DNA of 64,000 nt from Stenotrophomonas koreensis (GCF_001431525.1 NZ_LDJH01000003.1:18832-82831); one strand, 5' to 3'. Shown: positions 41,289 through 51,724, numbered from the stretch's first letter. The notes: generated by a model from the sequence alone, not told the origin. A program made the numbers and translations.

Positions 41289-42023
41289 ATGCTGCAGGAA
41301 ACCTTCATCGCCGCTGCTGGCGGAGCCAACGCTCTCTCGCAGATGGGCTTCGAACACATGATGGCCGAAATGGTCAGCAAGCCGGGTGAGTTCGCTGTCT
41401 CCTGGATTGTTCTTCTGACCCTGGTCTTCATGTCGGCCGCGTCCTGGTACTGGACCGTCATCAACATCTTCCGTTCCTCGCGCCTGAAGGCTGCTTCGAG
41501 CCGCGTGCCGAGCAAGTTCTGGGATGCCCCGAACGCCCAGGACGCCATCCGCGCCATGGAAGAAGAGCCGGCTTCGGAGCCGTTCTCCAAGATCGCACTG
41601 GACGCTGCCCAGGCCGCTGCCCACCACTCGCGTCTGGGCAACAATGAAAGCCTGAGCCGTTCGGAGTTCGTGGACCGTGCCCTGCGTCAGGCCGTTGTCC
41701 GTGAGAACGACAAGATCCAGGGCGGCATGATCCTGCTGGCTACCGTCGGCGCGACTGCTCCGTTCGTGGGCCTGCTGGGTACCGTTTGGGGCATCTACGG
41801 CGCGCTGATCAAGATCGGTGCAACCGGTTCGGCCTCGATCGACGCCGTTGCCGGCCCGGTGGGTGAAGCACTGATCATGACCGCCATCGGTCTGTTCGTC
41901 GCGATCCCGGCCGTGTTCGCGTTCAACTTCTTCTCGAAGATGAACAACGCTGTCGTTGCCAAGTTCGACTCGTTCGCCCACGACCTGCACGATTTCTTCG
42001 CCACCGGCTCGCGCGTGCGCTGA
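41289..42023 (+). CDS. exbB: TonB-system proton channel subunit ExbB
   Basis: 244 residues with three membrane segments of the MotA/TolQ/ExbB family. Conserved block GGMILLATVGATAPFVGLLG and TVWGIYGALIKIG, then VGEALIMTAIGLFVAIPAVF. With ExbD it forms the ion channel that drives TonB. It lies 76 bp after tonB. Confidence 0.94.
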   Translation: MLQETFIAAAGGANALSQMGFEHMMAEMVSKPGEFAVSWIVLLTLVFMSAASWYWTVINIFRSSRLKAASSRVPSKFWDAPNAQDAIRAMEEEPASEPFSKIALDAAQAAAHHSRLGNNESLSRSEFVDRALRQAVVRENDKIQGGMILLATVGATAPFVGLLGTVWGIYGALIKIGATGSASIDAVAGPVGEALIMTAIGLFVAIPAVFAFNFFSKMNNAVVAKFDSFAHDLHDFFATGSRVR

Positions 42024-42072
42024 GCCTGTAACGAAGTCCTCGAGTCCAAGCAACGAATAGACGGAGCCGGTT

Positions 42073-42498
42073 ATGGCCTTCAGTAGTGGAAACAGCGCAG
42101 GCCCGATGGCCGACATCAACGTGACGCCCTTGGTGGACGTGATGCTGGTGCTGCTGATCATCTTCATCATCACGGCACCCATGATGTCGCACAAGGTTCA
42201 GGTTGATCTGCCACAGGCCAACCTGATCCAGGATCCCGACTCGGCTGAAAAGCGCGCCAATCCGATCACCATCGCGGTGACCGAGGACGGTTCGCTTTAC
42301 TGGAACGATGAGCCGATCACGAAGGAGTCGATGGAGGCTCGCTTCGCGACCGAAGCCCAGAAGACCCCGCAGCCGCCGTTGAACCTGCGTGGTGACCGCA
42401 CCACCAAGATGCGTGTCATCAACGAGGTTGCCAAGATCGCACAGGGTCAGGGCATGCTCGACATCGGCTTCGTCGCAACGAAAGAACAGGGGCAGTAA
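42073..42498 (+). CDS. exbD: ExbD biopolymer transporter, first copy
   Basis: 141 residues, one membrane helix and a periplasmic domain. The motif [20 protein letters not shown] carries the membrane Asp that conducts protons. It is 49 bp after exbB and 3 bp before a second ExbD. The two share an almost identical N-terminus (MAFSSGN) but diverge afterwards. Confidence 0.93.
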   Translation: MAFSSGNSAGPMADINVTPLVDVMLVLLIIFIITAPMMSHKVQVDLPQANLIQDPDSAEKRANPITIAVTEDGSLYWNDEPITKESMEARFATEAQKTPQPPLNLRGDRTTKMRVINEVAKIAQGQGMLDIGFVATKEQGQ

Positions 42499-42501
42499 GC
42501 C

Positions 42502-42909
42502 ATGGCATTCAGTTCCGGAAACAAGGGGCCCATGGCCGACATCAACGTCACGCCGCTGGTCGACGTGATGCTGGTGCTCCTGATCATCTTCATCGTTACC
42601 GCGCCGGTCATGACGTATCCGATCGCCGTGGACCTGCCGCAGCGGGTGCTCAACCCGCCACCGGTAACCCAAGAGCCGCCGCCGCCGATCGACATCCGCA
42701 TCGACGCCAGCAACCAGGTCACCTGGAACAACTCGCCGGTTGCCGTGGGTGAACTGCAGCAGCGCATGGAGCAGGAAGTGCAGCGCGATCCGACCAACCA
42801 GCCCGAACTCCGTATCGACATCAATCCTGATTCCGAATACGAAGTGACGGCCAAGGTCATGGCGGCTGCGAAGAATGCTCAGATGAAGAAGATTTCCTTC
42901 GTCCAGTAA
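42502..42909 (+). CDS. exbD2: ExbD biopolymer transporter, second copy
   Basis: 135 residues with the same [20 protein letters not shown] helix and channel Asp as the first copy, then a distinct periplasmic part ([17 protein letters not shown]). In Xanthomonas campestris a second exbD follows the first and has a specialised role in plant interaction while being dispensable for iron uptake. The role in this organism is inference. Confidence 0.92.
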   Translation: MAFSSGNKGPMADINVTPLVDVMLVLLIIFIVTAPVMTYPIAVDLPQRVLNPPPVTQEPPPPIDIRIDASNQVTWNNSPVAVGELQQRMEQEVQRDPTNQPELRIDINPDSEYEVTAKVMAAAKNAQMKKISFVQ

Positions 42910-42950
42910 TACTCGCTGTAGCGCAAGACCTCAGTCATGACGCGACTGGA

Positions 42951-42983
42951 ATGCCCCCGCCCTGGTGCGGGGGCATTTTTTTG
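42951..42983 (+). terminator. Intrinsic terminator after exbD2
   Basis: Stem atgcccccgc/gcgggggcat with a short loop, followed by seven T. A textbook rho-independent terminator closing the tonB cluster. Confidence 0.92.
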
Positions 42984-43293
42984 TCCGCAGACTTCTTGCC
43001 GCACGACGATGCAGGATGGCTGCCACAGCGGTAACGATGCCTTTGCACGCAGGGCAGGCACCTGCAGGGGCGGACATGCTCGTAGGCGTGGCCGCTCAGC
43101 GGCCACTGCGCTCAGTGGCAAGCGATCGCCGGGTGGGCCAGTGGCGTTGGGTTCGTGGATCCAGACGGGTAAGCAGAAGTGGCCCCACCTGGCCAACTCG
43201 CCAAGGACCAAGCCGGCCATGGGGGGCCAGCTGTGATCCGGTGATGGCCGGCAGCAGGGCCGCCGGTAACTGGCCGCTGGCCGGTGCAAGGAC
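42984..43293. other. 310-bp gap with no gene recognised
   Basis: Between the exbD2 terminator and the convergent pdxJ stop. Only shadow-like short frames are present; I see no promoter, RNA or repeat signal. Confidence 0.6.
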
Positions 43294-44064
43294 TCAGTAA
43301 GCTGCGTTGATGGCCGCCAGGTAGGCCTGGACGGTGTTGTGCAGGCCGTCGTACAGCGCTTCACTGATCAAGGCATGGCCAATGGAGACCTCCTGTACTG
43401 CCGGCACCTGACGCAGGAAGGCGGTGAGGTTGTACTGGGAGAGATCGTGCCCGGCATTGATGCCCAGACCCACGCCCGCAGCGCGACGGGCGGCCTCGGC
43501 AAACAGGGCAAGGCTGGTGTCCGGGTTGCCCTGTTCATACGCCGCGGCATAGGGGCCGGTGTACAGCTCGATACGGTCGGCCCCCACCTGTGCGGCATGT
43601 TCGAGCAACGGATTGTCGGCATCGACAAACAGGCTTACCCGGCTGCCCAGGGCCTTGAAGGCGGCAATCAGTTCGGCCAGCTGCTGGTTGTCGTGCTGGA
43701 AATCAAAGCCATGGTCGGAGGTCAGCTGGCCATCGCCATCCGGGACCAGGGTGACCTGTGCCGGTCGGGTCGCACGACACAGCGCCAGCAGTCCGGGATA
43801 GCCCGGCCGTGGTGCGGCAAACGGGTTGCCTTCGATATTCAGCTCAACCTGGTGGGTACGACACAGGGCATCCAGGGCGAGTACGTCCTCGGCGCTGATG
43901 TGGCGGGCATCCGGACGCGGATGCACGGTGATGCCATGGGCGCCGGCCTGCAGGCAGGTGGCGGCGGCACGGACGACATCCGGCTCGTTGCCACCACGGG
44001 AGTTGCGCAGTACGGCGATCTTGTTGACGTTGACGCTGAGCGCGGTACGGGGATCAGGGCTCAT
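43294..44064 (-). CDS. pdxJ: Pyridoxine 5'-phosphate synthase PdxJ
   Basis: Last step of de novo vitamin B6 synthesis, joining 3-amino-2-oxopropyl phosphate and deoxyxylulose 5-phosphate. 256 residues in a TIM barrel: [40 protein letters not shown] and the [17 protein letters not shown]-terminal motif. AAGGAG just before the ATG at 44064 overlaps the stop of the small upstream gene. Confidence 0.95.
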   Translation of the reverse strand: MSPDPRTALSVNVNKIAVLRNSRGGNEPDVVRAAATCLQAGAHGITVHPRPDARHISAEDVLALDALCRTHQVELNIEGNPFAAPRPGYPGLLALCRATRPAQVTLVPDGDGQLTSDHGFDFQHDNQQLAELIAAFKALGSRVSLFVDADNPLLEHAAQVGADRIELYTGPYAAAYEQGNPDTSLALFAEAARRAAGVGLGINAGHDLSQYNLTAFLRQVPAVQEVSIGHALISEALYDGLHNTVQAYLAAINAAY

Positions 44065-44077
44065 CCGGGGGGTCTCC

Positions 44078-44293
44078 TTACGCGGCGGCGTGCTCGGCGG
44101 CCAGACGCTTCAGTTCATGGGAATCGATCAGGGTGTCGCCGCTGCCAGCACGGTGCCGGCGATACAGGCCACGGCCGCCAGCCAGGGCACAGGGCAGGCT
44201 CAGCAGCAGGCAGCCGCTGAACAGTGTGGCACTGGCGCAGAGTGTGGCAAGGACAACGCAGCCCACGGAAATCAACAACAGCAGCCAGCTCAT
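44078..44293 (-). CDS. Small membrane protein of unknown function, 71 aa
   Basis: ATG at 44293 preceded by a G-rich ribosome-binding site (GGGGGG, 7 bases). The first 40 residues form one or two hydrophobic helices ([18 protein letters not shown]); the C-terminal 30 are charged ([22 protein letters not shown]). It lies 13 bp before pdxJ and 72 bp after cls, all on the same strand, so they may be cotranscribed. No family recognised. Confidence 0.6.
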   Translation of the reverse strand: MSWLLLLISVGCVVLATLCASATLFSGCLLLSLPCALAGGRGLYRRHRAGSGDTLIDSHELKRLAAEHAAA

Positions 44294-44365
44294 ACGCACG
44301 CCCCCCGCAAGTGGATGCGCGCAGTGTATCGCCGTGGCGGCGCAGCCGGCAGCAGCCGCAGGGAT

Positions 44366-45826
44366 TTACAGCAGGGGCGAGGCCAGGCGCGCGAAGCCTT
44401 CCGGCAGGCGATCGCGCCACAGCCCACGTTGCCGGTCAGGGCTGACCTCGACGGCCTGCTCGAATTCGTTCTCCAGCAGCTGCGCCAGCTCGGCGGTCAC
44501 GGCCTTGTCGCGGATCATCATCGACAGCTCGAAGTTCAGGCGGAAGCTGCGGTGGTCAAAATTCGCGCTGCCGACAATGCTCAGGTGGTCATCGGCAATG
44601 AAGGCCTTGGTATGCAGCATGCGCGGGCCGTATTCGTAGATGCGCACTCCGGCGGCCAGCAGTTCATCGAAGTACGAACGCGCGGCCAGGGTCACCAGCA
44701 ACGAGTCGCTGCGCCTTGGCACCAGCAGGCGGGTATCCAACCCGCCGAGGGCAGCGGAGGTCAGCGCCATGCGTGCCGCTTCGCCGGGAACGAAGTAAGG
44801 GGTCACCAGCCAGACCCGGCGGCGTGCCTCGTGGATGGCGGCCACATGCAGGCGGTGGATGGTTTCCCAGCCCGAATCCGGCCCGGAGATCAGCACCTGG
44901 GTATGGATGGTTTGCTGTGCCGGCACCGGCGGATAGGGCGGCCACAGGCGCTCGGGCTGGAACACCTGCCGGCCCTGGTTGCTGGCATACAGCCAGTCCT
45001 CCACGAACACCAGCTGCAGGCTGCGCACCACCGGGCCTTCCACCCGCAGATGCAGGTCGCGGTAGGCATCGGCACGCAGGCGCTCATCCTGCTCGTCGGT
45101 GATGTTGATGCCACCGGTGAAGGCGACCTGGCCATCGACGATCACCAGCTTGCGGTGGGTGCGCAGGTTCATCCACGGCCGTTTGAACGGCCTGAGCAGC
45201 TGGCTGGGATGAAACCAGACCACCTCGGCCCCGGCCGCGCGCAGCGGCTGCAGGAACCCCTTGCCGACCTTGCCCGATCCAATGGCATCGATCAGCAGGC
45301 GCACCTGCACGCCGGCGCGCGCACGTTCAATCAGCGCATCGCGGACCGCCGTGCCGTTGTGCCCGGGGGTGAAGATGTAATACAGCAGGTGGATGTGGTC
45401 GCGGGCTTGCGCGATGGCCTGCAGGATTGCCGGATAGGCCATGCCGCCATCGATCAACCATTCCAGCCGGGTCGCGGTCGTCGGCGGCAGGCCGGTGGTG
45501 GACTGGGCAATCTTGGCCAGTTCGCTGGCATTGTCATCGGCCGGACAAACGGCGCGGTAGCTGCTCATGTCCTCGCGGTGGCGGCCACGCCGGATGTTCT
45601 GCCGCTTCACCTTCTGCGGGCCGAGCAGGTAGTAGATCAGCAGGCCGGCATACGGCAATGCGGCCAGGCTCAGGATCCAGCTCAAGGTGGCCACGGGTTC
45701 GCGCTTCTGCAGCACGATATAGCCCGTCAGCAGGCTCAGGTAGACCACATACAGGGCCAGCCCGATGCTTGCCAGGTGCGGGAGGCCGGTAAACCAATCC
45801 CAGCCGTTCATCAGAGTGGTGAGCAT
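44366..45826 (-). CDS. cls: Cardiolipin synthase
   Basis: Makes cardiolipin from two phosphatidylglycerols in the inner membrane. 486 residues from the ATG at 45826: two N-terminal membrane segments (about 13-65), then two phospholipase D HKD motifs, THRKLVIVDGQVAFTGGINI and LHTKAFIADDHLSIVGSANF. Length and layout match ClsA-type enzymes. An in-frame extension to 45886 lacks support. Confidence 0.92.
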   Translation of the reverse strand: MLTTLMNGWDWFTGLPHLASIGLALYVVYLSLLTGYIVLQKREPVATLSWILSLAALPYAGLLIYYLLGPQKVKRQNIRRGRHREDMSSYRAVCPADDNASELAKIAQSTTGLPPTTATRLEWLIDGGMAYPAILQAIAQARDHIHLLYYIFTPGHNGTAVRDALIERARAGVQVRLLIDAIGSGKVGKGFLQPLRAAGAEVVWFHPSQLLRPFKRPWMNLRTHRKLVIVDGQVAFTGGINITDEQDERLRADAYRDLHLRVEGPVVRSLQLVFVEDWLYASNQGRQVFQPERLWPPYPPVPAQQTIHTQVLISGPDSGWETIHRLHVAAIHEARRRVWLVTPYFVPGEAARMALTSAALGGLDTRLLVPRRSDSLLVTLAARSYFDELLAAGVRIYEYGPRMLHTKAFIADDHLSIVGSANFDHRSFRLNFELSMMIRDKAVTAELAQLLENEFEQAVEVSPDRQRGLWRDRLPEGFARLASPLL

Positions 45827-45955
45827 GGTTGATTCTAAGCATGCCCGGTGCACCGGGTGCATGCTCGGTGCCGGCAGGGGCTCCATTCTGCCGCTTCATG
45901 AATTACCGCTACTGCCGACGCAGGCCTTGAGACGCCGCCGCGGCATGCTGTGGCC

Positions 45956-47053
45956 ATGGACAACAACCGGCCAATCAAGGGCCGTGGCAGCCACAGCCGG
46001 TTGCCCGGGCGGTTCGAGCGCACCATCAGCGAGGCGGTGGATGATGGCTGGTGCGCCGATACCACCGAGGAGTTTGCCGAGCCGGCACTGCGCACGCAGG
46101 TCCACGAGGAAACCGCACGCTCCATCCTCAGCCGCAATACCTCGCCGGATGTCGGTTTCAACGTCTCGCTCAACCCGTACCGTGGCTGTGAGCATGGTTG
46201 CTCCTACTGTTTTGCCCGGCCCAGCCACGCGTGGCTGAACCTGTCGCCGGGGCTGGATTTTGAAACCCGGATCTTTGCCAAGACCAATGCCGCGCAGCGT
46301 CTGCTGCACACCCTGTCGCGGCCCGGCTATGTGCCCGAGCCGATCGCGCTGGGTATCAACACCGATGCTTACCAGCCGATCGAGCGCAGCCGGCAGCTCA
46401 CCCGCCAGTGCCTGCAGGTGCTGCATGACTGTGGCCATCCGGTCAGCCTGATCACCAAGAATGCGCTGATCGAACGCGACATCGACCTGCTGGCAGCGAT
46501 GGCCCGGCGCAACCTGGTCAGTGTCGCGTTTTCGGTGACCACGCTGGATCCCAGGCTCTCGGCCCGGCTGGAGCCCCGCGCCAGTGCGCCGCATGCGCGG
46601 CTGCGGGCCATCCAGCGCCTGTCCGCTGCCGGTATCCCGGTTTCGGTGATGGTTGCTCCGGTGATTCCGTGGATCAACGATGCCGAGCTGGAAGCGGTAC
46701 TGGAGGCGGCCTGGCAGGCGGGGGCACGGCGGGCCGGGTATGTGCTGTTGCGGCTGCCGCACGAGGTGGCACCGTTGTTCCGCGACTGGCTCGCTGCGCA
46801 TTACCCGCAACGCGCAGCGCATGTGATGAGTACCGTGCAGCAGCTGCGTGGCGGCAAGGACTATGACAGCAGCTTCGGCCAGCGCATGCGCGGCACCGGG
46901 GTGTATGCACAGCTGCTGGCGCGGCGTTTTGGCCTGGCCTGCCGGCGGCTGGGGTACGCAGCCAGTGCCGGGCAGTGGCAGGCACTGGATGGCAGCCATT
47001 TCGTGCCTCCGCAGGCGCCGCGTCCGCCGTCAGCGCAGGGCGAGTTGTTCTGA
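45956..47053 (+). CDS. PA0069-family radical SAM protein
   Basis: 365 residues with the radical SAM [4Fe-4S] motif CEHGCSYC (Cys78, Cys82, Cys85), preceded by SLNPYRGCEH as in the SplB-like PA0069/Rv2578c family. Other family blocks are LGINTDAYQPIER and VSLITKNALIERDIDLL. ATG 45956 is favoured over GTG 45950. Its substrate is unknown. Divergent from cls. Confidence 0.88.
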   Translation: MDNNRPIKGRGSHSRLPGRFERTISEAVDDGWCADTTEEFAEPALRTQVHEETARSILSRNTSPDVGFNVSLNPYRGCEHGCSYCFARPSHAWLNLSPGLDFETRIFAKTNAAQRLLHTLSRPGYVPEPIALGINTDAYQPIERSRQLTRQCLQVLHDCGHPVSLITKNALIERDIDLLAAMARRNLVSVAFSVTTLDPRLSARLEPRASAPHARLRAIQRLSAAGIPVSVMVAPVIPWINDAELEAVLEAAWQAGARRAGYVLLRLPHEVAPLFRDWLAAHYPQRAAHVMSTVQQLRGGKDYDSSFGQRMRGTGVYAQLLARRFGLACRRLGYAASAGQWQALDGSHFVPPQAPRPPSAQGELF

Positions 47054-47067
47054 AGGCCGGCCCTTTC

Positions 47068-48007
47068 TGTGGATAACCCTGTGTGGATATCGTGGGTTGC
47101 CCACAGGAAAAGGCTGAAAACCTTGGTTCAAGCGGGGTAGAGGGCTTCGGCGCGCTGGAACAGGATCCAGCTGGTGGCAATGAACTTGTCGCCACCCTGC
47201 GGCCGGTTGCCGCGATGGGTGTGGGTAAAGGCGGTCGGGGCGATCAGCAGGCTGCCGGTGCGCGGGGCGATCTTGCGCTGCTGGAACAGGAACTCGGTTT
47301 CACCCTCGGCAAAGCCGTCATTGAGGTACAGCGTCCACAGCAGGTGCCGGTGCAGGGTCTCGCACTGCACATCGCGCGGATACAGCTCGCAGTGCCAGTA
47401 CGGGTAGCCGCCTTCGCCACTGCGGTACCACTGCAGGTTGGCCGCGCCCGGGCGCAGGCAGGTCCGCGCCAGCTGCCCGAGGGCAGCGTCATCCATGCCG
47501 GCGATGTCCTCGGCCTGCAATCGGCGGACGCCATCGGCCAGTGGCACCTGCAGCATCAACGGCGAAATCAGCGCCTGTGGATAAGTGCGTAGATAAGCCA
47601 GCAGGCCGGCGAATACCGCCTGCTGGATCGCGGCATTGGCCTGGGCCCATTCCGGCTGCCCGGCCAGGCGCAGGTCGCGGCTGTGCTTCAGCTCCGGGTA
47701 CACCCCGCCGCCGACCTCGCCGGCCCGCAGGCCTTGGGATTGCTGCATCTGCGCCACAATCGCCGCGCACAATGCCGGGTCTACGGCATTGTCGATCACT
47801 TCAATGAAATCGTTCATGGCCCAAGCCTAGCAGGGGGCAGGCAAGCCTTGACAGGCGCTCTTGCCGATTGTGGACAACTTTGTGCGCTGCATCGCGTATC
47901 CGTGGAACCTGCCGATGTTTCACGTAATAAATTTGTCGAACACCTTGTCCCACAAGGGTTTTCCCGCAGACAACAAAGGCGGCCGAGGCCGCCCTTGCTG
48001 TGGATAA
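47068..48007. repeat. Three direct DnaA-box 9-mers within 940 bp
   Basis: TGTGGATAA occurs on the plus strand at 47068-47076, 47576-47584 (inside the 2OG oxygenase gene) and 47999-48007. All are in the same orientation, and two are followed by CCCTGTG. Confidence 0.55.
47128..47817 (-). CDS. 2-oxoglutarate/Fe(II)-dependent oxygenase superfamily protein
   Basis: 229 residues. The C-terminal half has the double-stranded beta-helix pattern: YWHCELYP (candidate HxE iron ligands), LLWTLYLNDGFAEGETEF, and a distal His and Arg in FTHTHRGNRPQGGDKF. This resembles prolyl-hydroxylase-type (P4Hc) oxygenases. The substrate is unknown. No signal peptide. A DnaA-box 9-mer lies inside the coding sequence. 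Confidence 0.8.
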   Translation of the reverse strand: MNDFIEVIDNAVDPALCAAIVAQMQQSQGLRAGEVGGGVYPELKHSRDLRLAGQPEWAQANAAIQQAVFAGLLAYLRTYPQALISPLMLQVPLADGVRRLQAEDIAGMDDAALGQLARTCLRPGAANLQWYRSGEGGYPYWHCELYPRDVQCETLHRHLLWTLYLNDGFAEGETEFLFQQRKIAPRTGSLLIAPTAFTHTHRGNRPQGGDKFIATSWILFQRAEALYPA

Positions 48008-48022
48008 CCCTGTGCAGAGTGC

Positions 48023-49036
48023 TTACTCGGCCTGGTCGGCGTTGCGGTGGTAACGGGTGGCCTCGGCCACTTCGTTCTTCGAACCGAGGAACACCGGCAC
48101 GCGCTGGTGCAGGCCGGTCGGTTCGATCTCCAGGATCCGTTCGCGGCCGTTGGTGGCCGCGCCGCCGGCCTGTTCGACCAGCAGGCCCATCGGGTTGGCT
48201 TCGTACATCAGGCGCAGCTTGCCCGGCTTGGACGGGTCCTTCTTGTCCCACGGATAGATGAAGATGCCGCCACGGGTCAGGATGCGGTGCACATCGGCCA
48301 CCATCGAGGCGATCCAGCGCATGTTGAAGTCCTTGCCACGCGGGCCGGTCTTGCCAGCCAGCAGGTCGGTCACATAGGCCTGCATCGCCGGTTCCCAGTG
48401 GCGCTGGTTGGACATGTTGATCGCAAATTCCCTGGTGTCCTCCGGAATCCGCATGCCGCGCTGGCTCAGCACGAACTCGCCGGTCTCCCGGTCCAGGGTG
48501 AAGGCGTGGGTGCCGTGGCCGACGGTCAGGATCAGCATCGTCGACGGCCCATAGATGGTGTAACCGGCCGCGACCTGGGCGGTACCGGGCTGCAGGAAGT
48601 CCCCGTCGCCGGGCACATCGACCCCGGCCGGCTTGCGCAGCACCGAGAAGATCGTGCCCACCGACACGTTCACATCGATGTTGGAGCTGCCGTCCAGCGG
48701 ATCGAACAGCAACAGGAAGTCACCGTGCGGGTACTCGGCCGGCATCGGCGTGCTGTGGTCCATTTCCTCCGAGGCGCAGGCCGCCAGATGGCCACCCCAG
48801 GCATTGGCCTCGAGCAGGATGTCGTTGGAAATCACATCCAGCTTCTTCTGCGCCTCGCCCTGCACGTTGCCGGTGCCGGCATCGCCGAGCACACCGCCCA
48901 GCGCACCCTTGCCGACGGCAATGGAGATCGAGGTGCAGGCGCGGGCAACGATGGCAATCAACTGGCGCAGGTCGGCGGTGATGCGGCCTGCCTGCTGCTC
49001 TTCGACCAGGAAGCGGGTCAGCGAGGTGCGGGACAT
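48023..49036 (-). CDS. fbp: Class I fructose-1,6-bisphosphatase
   Basis: Dephosphorylates fructose 1,6-bisphosphate in gluconeogenesis. 337 residues from the ATG at 49036. Metal and substrate motifs are [28 protein letters not shown] and the GGIFIYPWD and [19 protein letters not shown] region. Full length for the family. A GC-rich hairpin (47975-47996) lies past the stop and may terminate transcription. Confidence 0.95.
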   Translation of the reverse strand: MSRTSLTRFLVEEQQAGRITADLRQLIAIVARACTSISIAVGKGALGGVLGDAGTGNVQGEAQKKLDVISNDILLEANAWGGHLAACASEEMDHSTPMPAEYPHGDFLLLFDPLDGSSNIDVNVSVGTIFSVLRKPAGVDVPGDGDFLQPGTAQVAAGYTIYGPSTMLILTVGHGTHAFTLDRETGEFVLSQRGMRIPEDTREFAINMSNQRHWEPAMQAYVTDLLAGKTGPRGKDFNMRWIASMVADVHRILTRGGIFIYPWDKKDPSKPGKLRLMYEANPMGLLVEQAGGAATNGRERILEIEPTGLHQRVPVFLGSKNEVAEATRYHRNADQAE

Positions 49037-49199
49037 GGAGGGGCAGCCTTGAGCAAAAGGGGCCTCATTGTCGCGGTTTGGCCGGCGTTTGACGAGCTGG
49101 CCCGGCCAGCACCAGGGCGGCGCGGTGCCGCAGCGATGGCGGGCTGGCCTTGGCTTTACCGGTGCGCGCCGTACCATGGGCAGATTCGAGGGAGACGCG

Positions 49200-50438
49200 A
49201 TGGACTGGGGTCAGGCAACCCACGCCCTGCTGGCCGCGCTGGGCATCGGCCTGTTGATCGGGGCGGTACGCGAGCGGCAGCACGGGGATATCCGCACACT
49301 GCAGGCCGGTGTGCGCACGCATGCGCTGCTGGCCCTGCTCGGGGCGGTGGCGGCCCTGCTGGGCACACCGGTGTTCCTGGTTGCGCTGCTGGCCGCATCA
49401 CTGCTGGCCTGGAGCAGCTACCGCGTCACCGCCCCGCATGATCCGGGCCTGACCGGCGAGATCGCGCTGCTGATCACCGTGCTGCTGGGCGGGTTGGTGC
49501 TCAAGGCCCAGGCGCTGGCCGCGGCGCTGGGGGTGGTGGTGGCGATCCTGTTGTGGGCCAAAGCGCCGCTGGCCCGGCTCAGCCGGGAGGTGATCAGCGA
49601 CCAGGAAATGCGCGACGCGCTGCTGCTGGCCGCCTGTGCGCTGGTGGTGCTGCCGCTGCTGCCCGATACCGCGGTCGACCCCTGGCAGGTGCTGGTGCCG
49701 TCCAAGCTGTGGCAGATCGTGGTGCTGGTGATGGCGGTGGGCATGCTCGGCCATGTCGCCCAGCGTCTGGTAGGTGCGCGCTGGGGCCTGCCGGTGGCCG
49801 GTTTCTTTGCCGGCTTTGCCTCCTCCACCGCAGCGGTGGCCAGCTTCGGCCGCAGCAGCCTGGCCGACCGCGCCCTGGTGGCGCCCGCTGCTGCCGCGGC
49901 ATTGCTGGCCAACCTGGCCTCGCTGCTGCTGTTGGCCGCGGTGATCGGTACCACTTCGCCGGCCCTGTTGCGGGCCTGCGCCTGGCCGCTGCTGGCGGCC
50001 GCGATGCTGCTGTGCGCCTGTGCCGCGCTGGGCCTGCGCGCAGCGCCGCTGGACGACCTGCCCCAGGCCAGCCGGGCCAAGGCGTTCCAGCTCGGGCATG
50101 CGTTGGTGATCGCGCTGGTGATTGCCGCGGTGCTGTTGCTGTCTGAAGGCCTGCGCCAGCTGTTCGGCCAGGCCGGGGCGCTGGCGGCAGCAACCATTGC
50201 CGCGCTGGCCGAGCTGCAGGCCGGCGCGGTGAGCATCGCCAGCCCGGTGGTCTCGGGCAAGCTCGGGCTGCAGACCGCGCGCTGGGGGGTGGTGGCGTTG
50301 CTGGCCGCTGCCGGTCTGGCCAAGTCGGTGCTGGCCTTCCTCAGCGGTGGCCCGGCCTATGCGCTGCGCGTCGGCGCGGGACTGGCGCTGATGGTGGCTG
50401 CCGCGGCCACGGTGAGCGGGTTGCTGCCGGTGGCCTGA
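49200..50438 (+). CDS. MgtC/SapB-DUF4010 membrane protein
   Basis: 412 residues and about 12 hydrophobic segments. Residues 1-130 match the MgtC/SapB N-terminal domain ([31 protein letters not shown]); the rest matches DUF4010 ([21 protein letters not shown]). GAGGGAGA precedes the ATG at 49200. The transport or sensing role is unknown. Divergent from fbp and convergent with tyrB. Confidence 0.85.
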   Translation: MDWGQATHALLAALGIGLLIGAVRERQHGDIRTLQAGVRTHALLALLGAVAALLGTPVFLVALLAASLLAWSSYRVTAPHDPGLTGEIALLITVLLGGLVLKAQALAAALGVVVAILLWAKAPLARLSREVISDQEMRDALLLAACALVVLPLLPDTAVDPWQVLVPSKLWQIVVLVMAVGMLGHVAQRLVGARWGLPVAGFFAGFASSTAAVASFGRSSLADRALVAPAAAAALLANLASLLLLAAVIGTTSPALLRACAWPLLAAAMLLCACAALGLRAAPLDDLPQASRAKAFQLGHALVIALVIAAVLLLSEGLRQLFGQAGALAAATIAALAELQAGAVSIASPVVSGKLGLQTARWGVVALLAAAGLAKSVLAFLSGGPAYALRVGAGLALMVAAAATVSGLLPVA

Positions 50439-50470
50439 GCCGCACCGGTGTCATGCCGGCCGGGCAGGCA

Positions 50471-50496
50471 GCAAAAAGCCCGGGTTGCCCCGGGCT
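50471..50496 (-). terminator. Intrinsic terminator after tyrB
   Basis: Stem agcccggg/cccgggct with loop ttgc. Read on the minus strand it is followed by TTTTTGC, closing tyrB. It may also stop readthrough from the convergent DUF4010 gene. Confidence 0.82.
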
Positions 50497-50521
50497 CCTG
50501 CATCACTGGATTGCGCCGGGC

Positions 50522-51724
50522 TCAGCCGCGGCTGACCGCGTATACCGCGCGGGCCACGTAATCCAGGTTGTTCTGGCTCAGCGCGGCCACGCAGATGCGG
50601 CCGGTGCCCACGGCATAGATGCCGAACTCGTCACGCAGCCGGTCGACCTGCTCGCGGCTCAGGCCGGAGTAGGAGAACATCCCGGCCTGCTGCTGGATGA
50701 AGGCAAATTCCGGCGCGCCCAGTTCGGCCAGCTTGCTGACAAGGCCGGCACGCAGGGCATGGATGCGGTTGCGCATCTGGCCCAGCTCGTCTTCCCACAG
50801 CGCGCGCAGCTCGCTGCTGCCCAGCACACCGGCCACCAGCGCGGCACCGTGGGTGGACGGGCTGGAGTAGATGGTGCGGATGATGCGCTTGATGTGCGAC
50901 TGCACCGCCTTGGTCTGCGCGGCATCGGCCGCCACCACCGACAGTGCACCGACGCGCTCGCCATACAGCGAGAACGACTTGGAGTAGGAATTGGCGATGA
51001 TGAAGCTGTCGATCCCGGCCTCGGCAACGATGCGCACGGCCACGCCGTCCTCGCTGATGCCCTTGTCAAAGCCCTGGTAGGCCATGTCGATGAACGGGAA
51101 CAGCTGGCGTTCCTTGAGCAGCGCAGCGACCTGCTTCCACTGCGCCTCGGTCAGGTCCGCACCGGTCGGGTTGTGGCAGCAGGCGTGCAGCAGCACGGTG
51201 GTACCCGGTTCCAGCCTGGCCAGGTCGGCGAGCATGCCGTCGAAGTCCAGGCCGTGGCTGGCGGCGTCGAAGTAGGTGTAATCCACCACCGTGAAGCCGG
51301 CGGCGGTGAACACCGCGCGGTGGTTTTCCCAGCTCGGGTTGGAGATGGCCACGGTGGCATGCGGCAGGGTCTGTGCCAGCAGTTCGGCGCCCACGCGCAG
51401 CGCACCGGAACCACCGATGGTCTGGGTGGTGGCCACGCGGCCGGCGGCGACCAGCTCCGATTCCTTGCCGAACACCAGCTCGCGGGTGGCGTTGGTGTAG
51501 GTGGCCAGGCCGTCGATCGGCAGGTAACCGCGCGGGCGACCGGCCGCGGTGAGCTGCTCCTCGATCCTGCGCACCGCCTGCAGCAGCGGGATGCGGCCCT
51601 GCTCGTCGTAATAGATGCCCACGCCCAGGTTGACCTTGGTGGCGCGGGAGTCGGCGTTGTACGCCTCGGTCAGGCCCAGGATCGGATCACCGGGGACCTG
51701 TTGGACATGTGCAAAAACGGACAC
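50522..51724 (-). CDS. tyrB: Aromatic amino acid aminotransferase
   Basis: PLP-dependent class I transaminase interconverting aromatic amino acids (and aspartate) with their keto acids. 400 residues: KVNLGVGIYYDEQGRIPLL, TIGGSGALRVGAELL, HACCHNPTGADLT, and the PLP lysine in NSYSKSFSLYGERVGAL. The AspC and TyrB subgroups are hard to separate by eye. The window also encodes phhA, giving a Phe to Tyr to keto-acid route. Confidence 0.9.
   Translation of the reverse strand: MSVFAHVQQVPGDPILGLTEAYNADSRATKVNLGVGIYYDEQGRIPLLQAVRRIEEQLTAAGRPRGYLPIDGLATYTNATRELVFGKESELVAAGRVATTQTIGGSGALRVGAELLAQTLPHATVAISNPSWENHRAVFTAAGFTVVDYTYFDAASHGLDFDGMLADLARLEPGTTVLLHACCHNPTGADLTEAQWKQVAALLKERQLFPFIDMAYQGFDKGISEDGVAVRIVAEAGIDSFIIANSYSKSFSLYGERVGALSVVAADAAQTKAVQSHIKRIIRTIYSSPSTHGAALVAGVLGSSELRALWEDELGQMRNRIHALRAGLVSKLAELGAPEFAFIQQQAGMFSYSGLSREQVDRLRDEFGIYAVGTGRICVAALSQNNLDYVARAVYAVSRG

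Noticed and set aside
47916..47931. Possible third parS (TGTTTCACGT followed by AATAAA)
   Set aside because: The left half is perfect but only about 13 of 16 positions match the consensus, and it is not palindromic.
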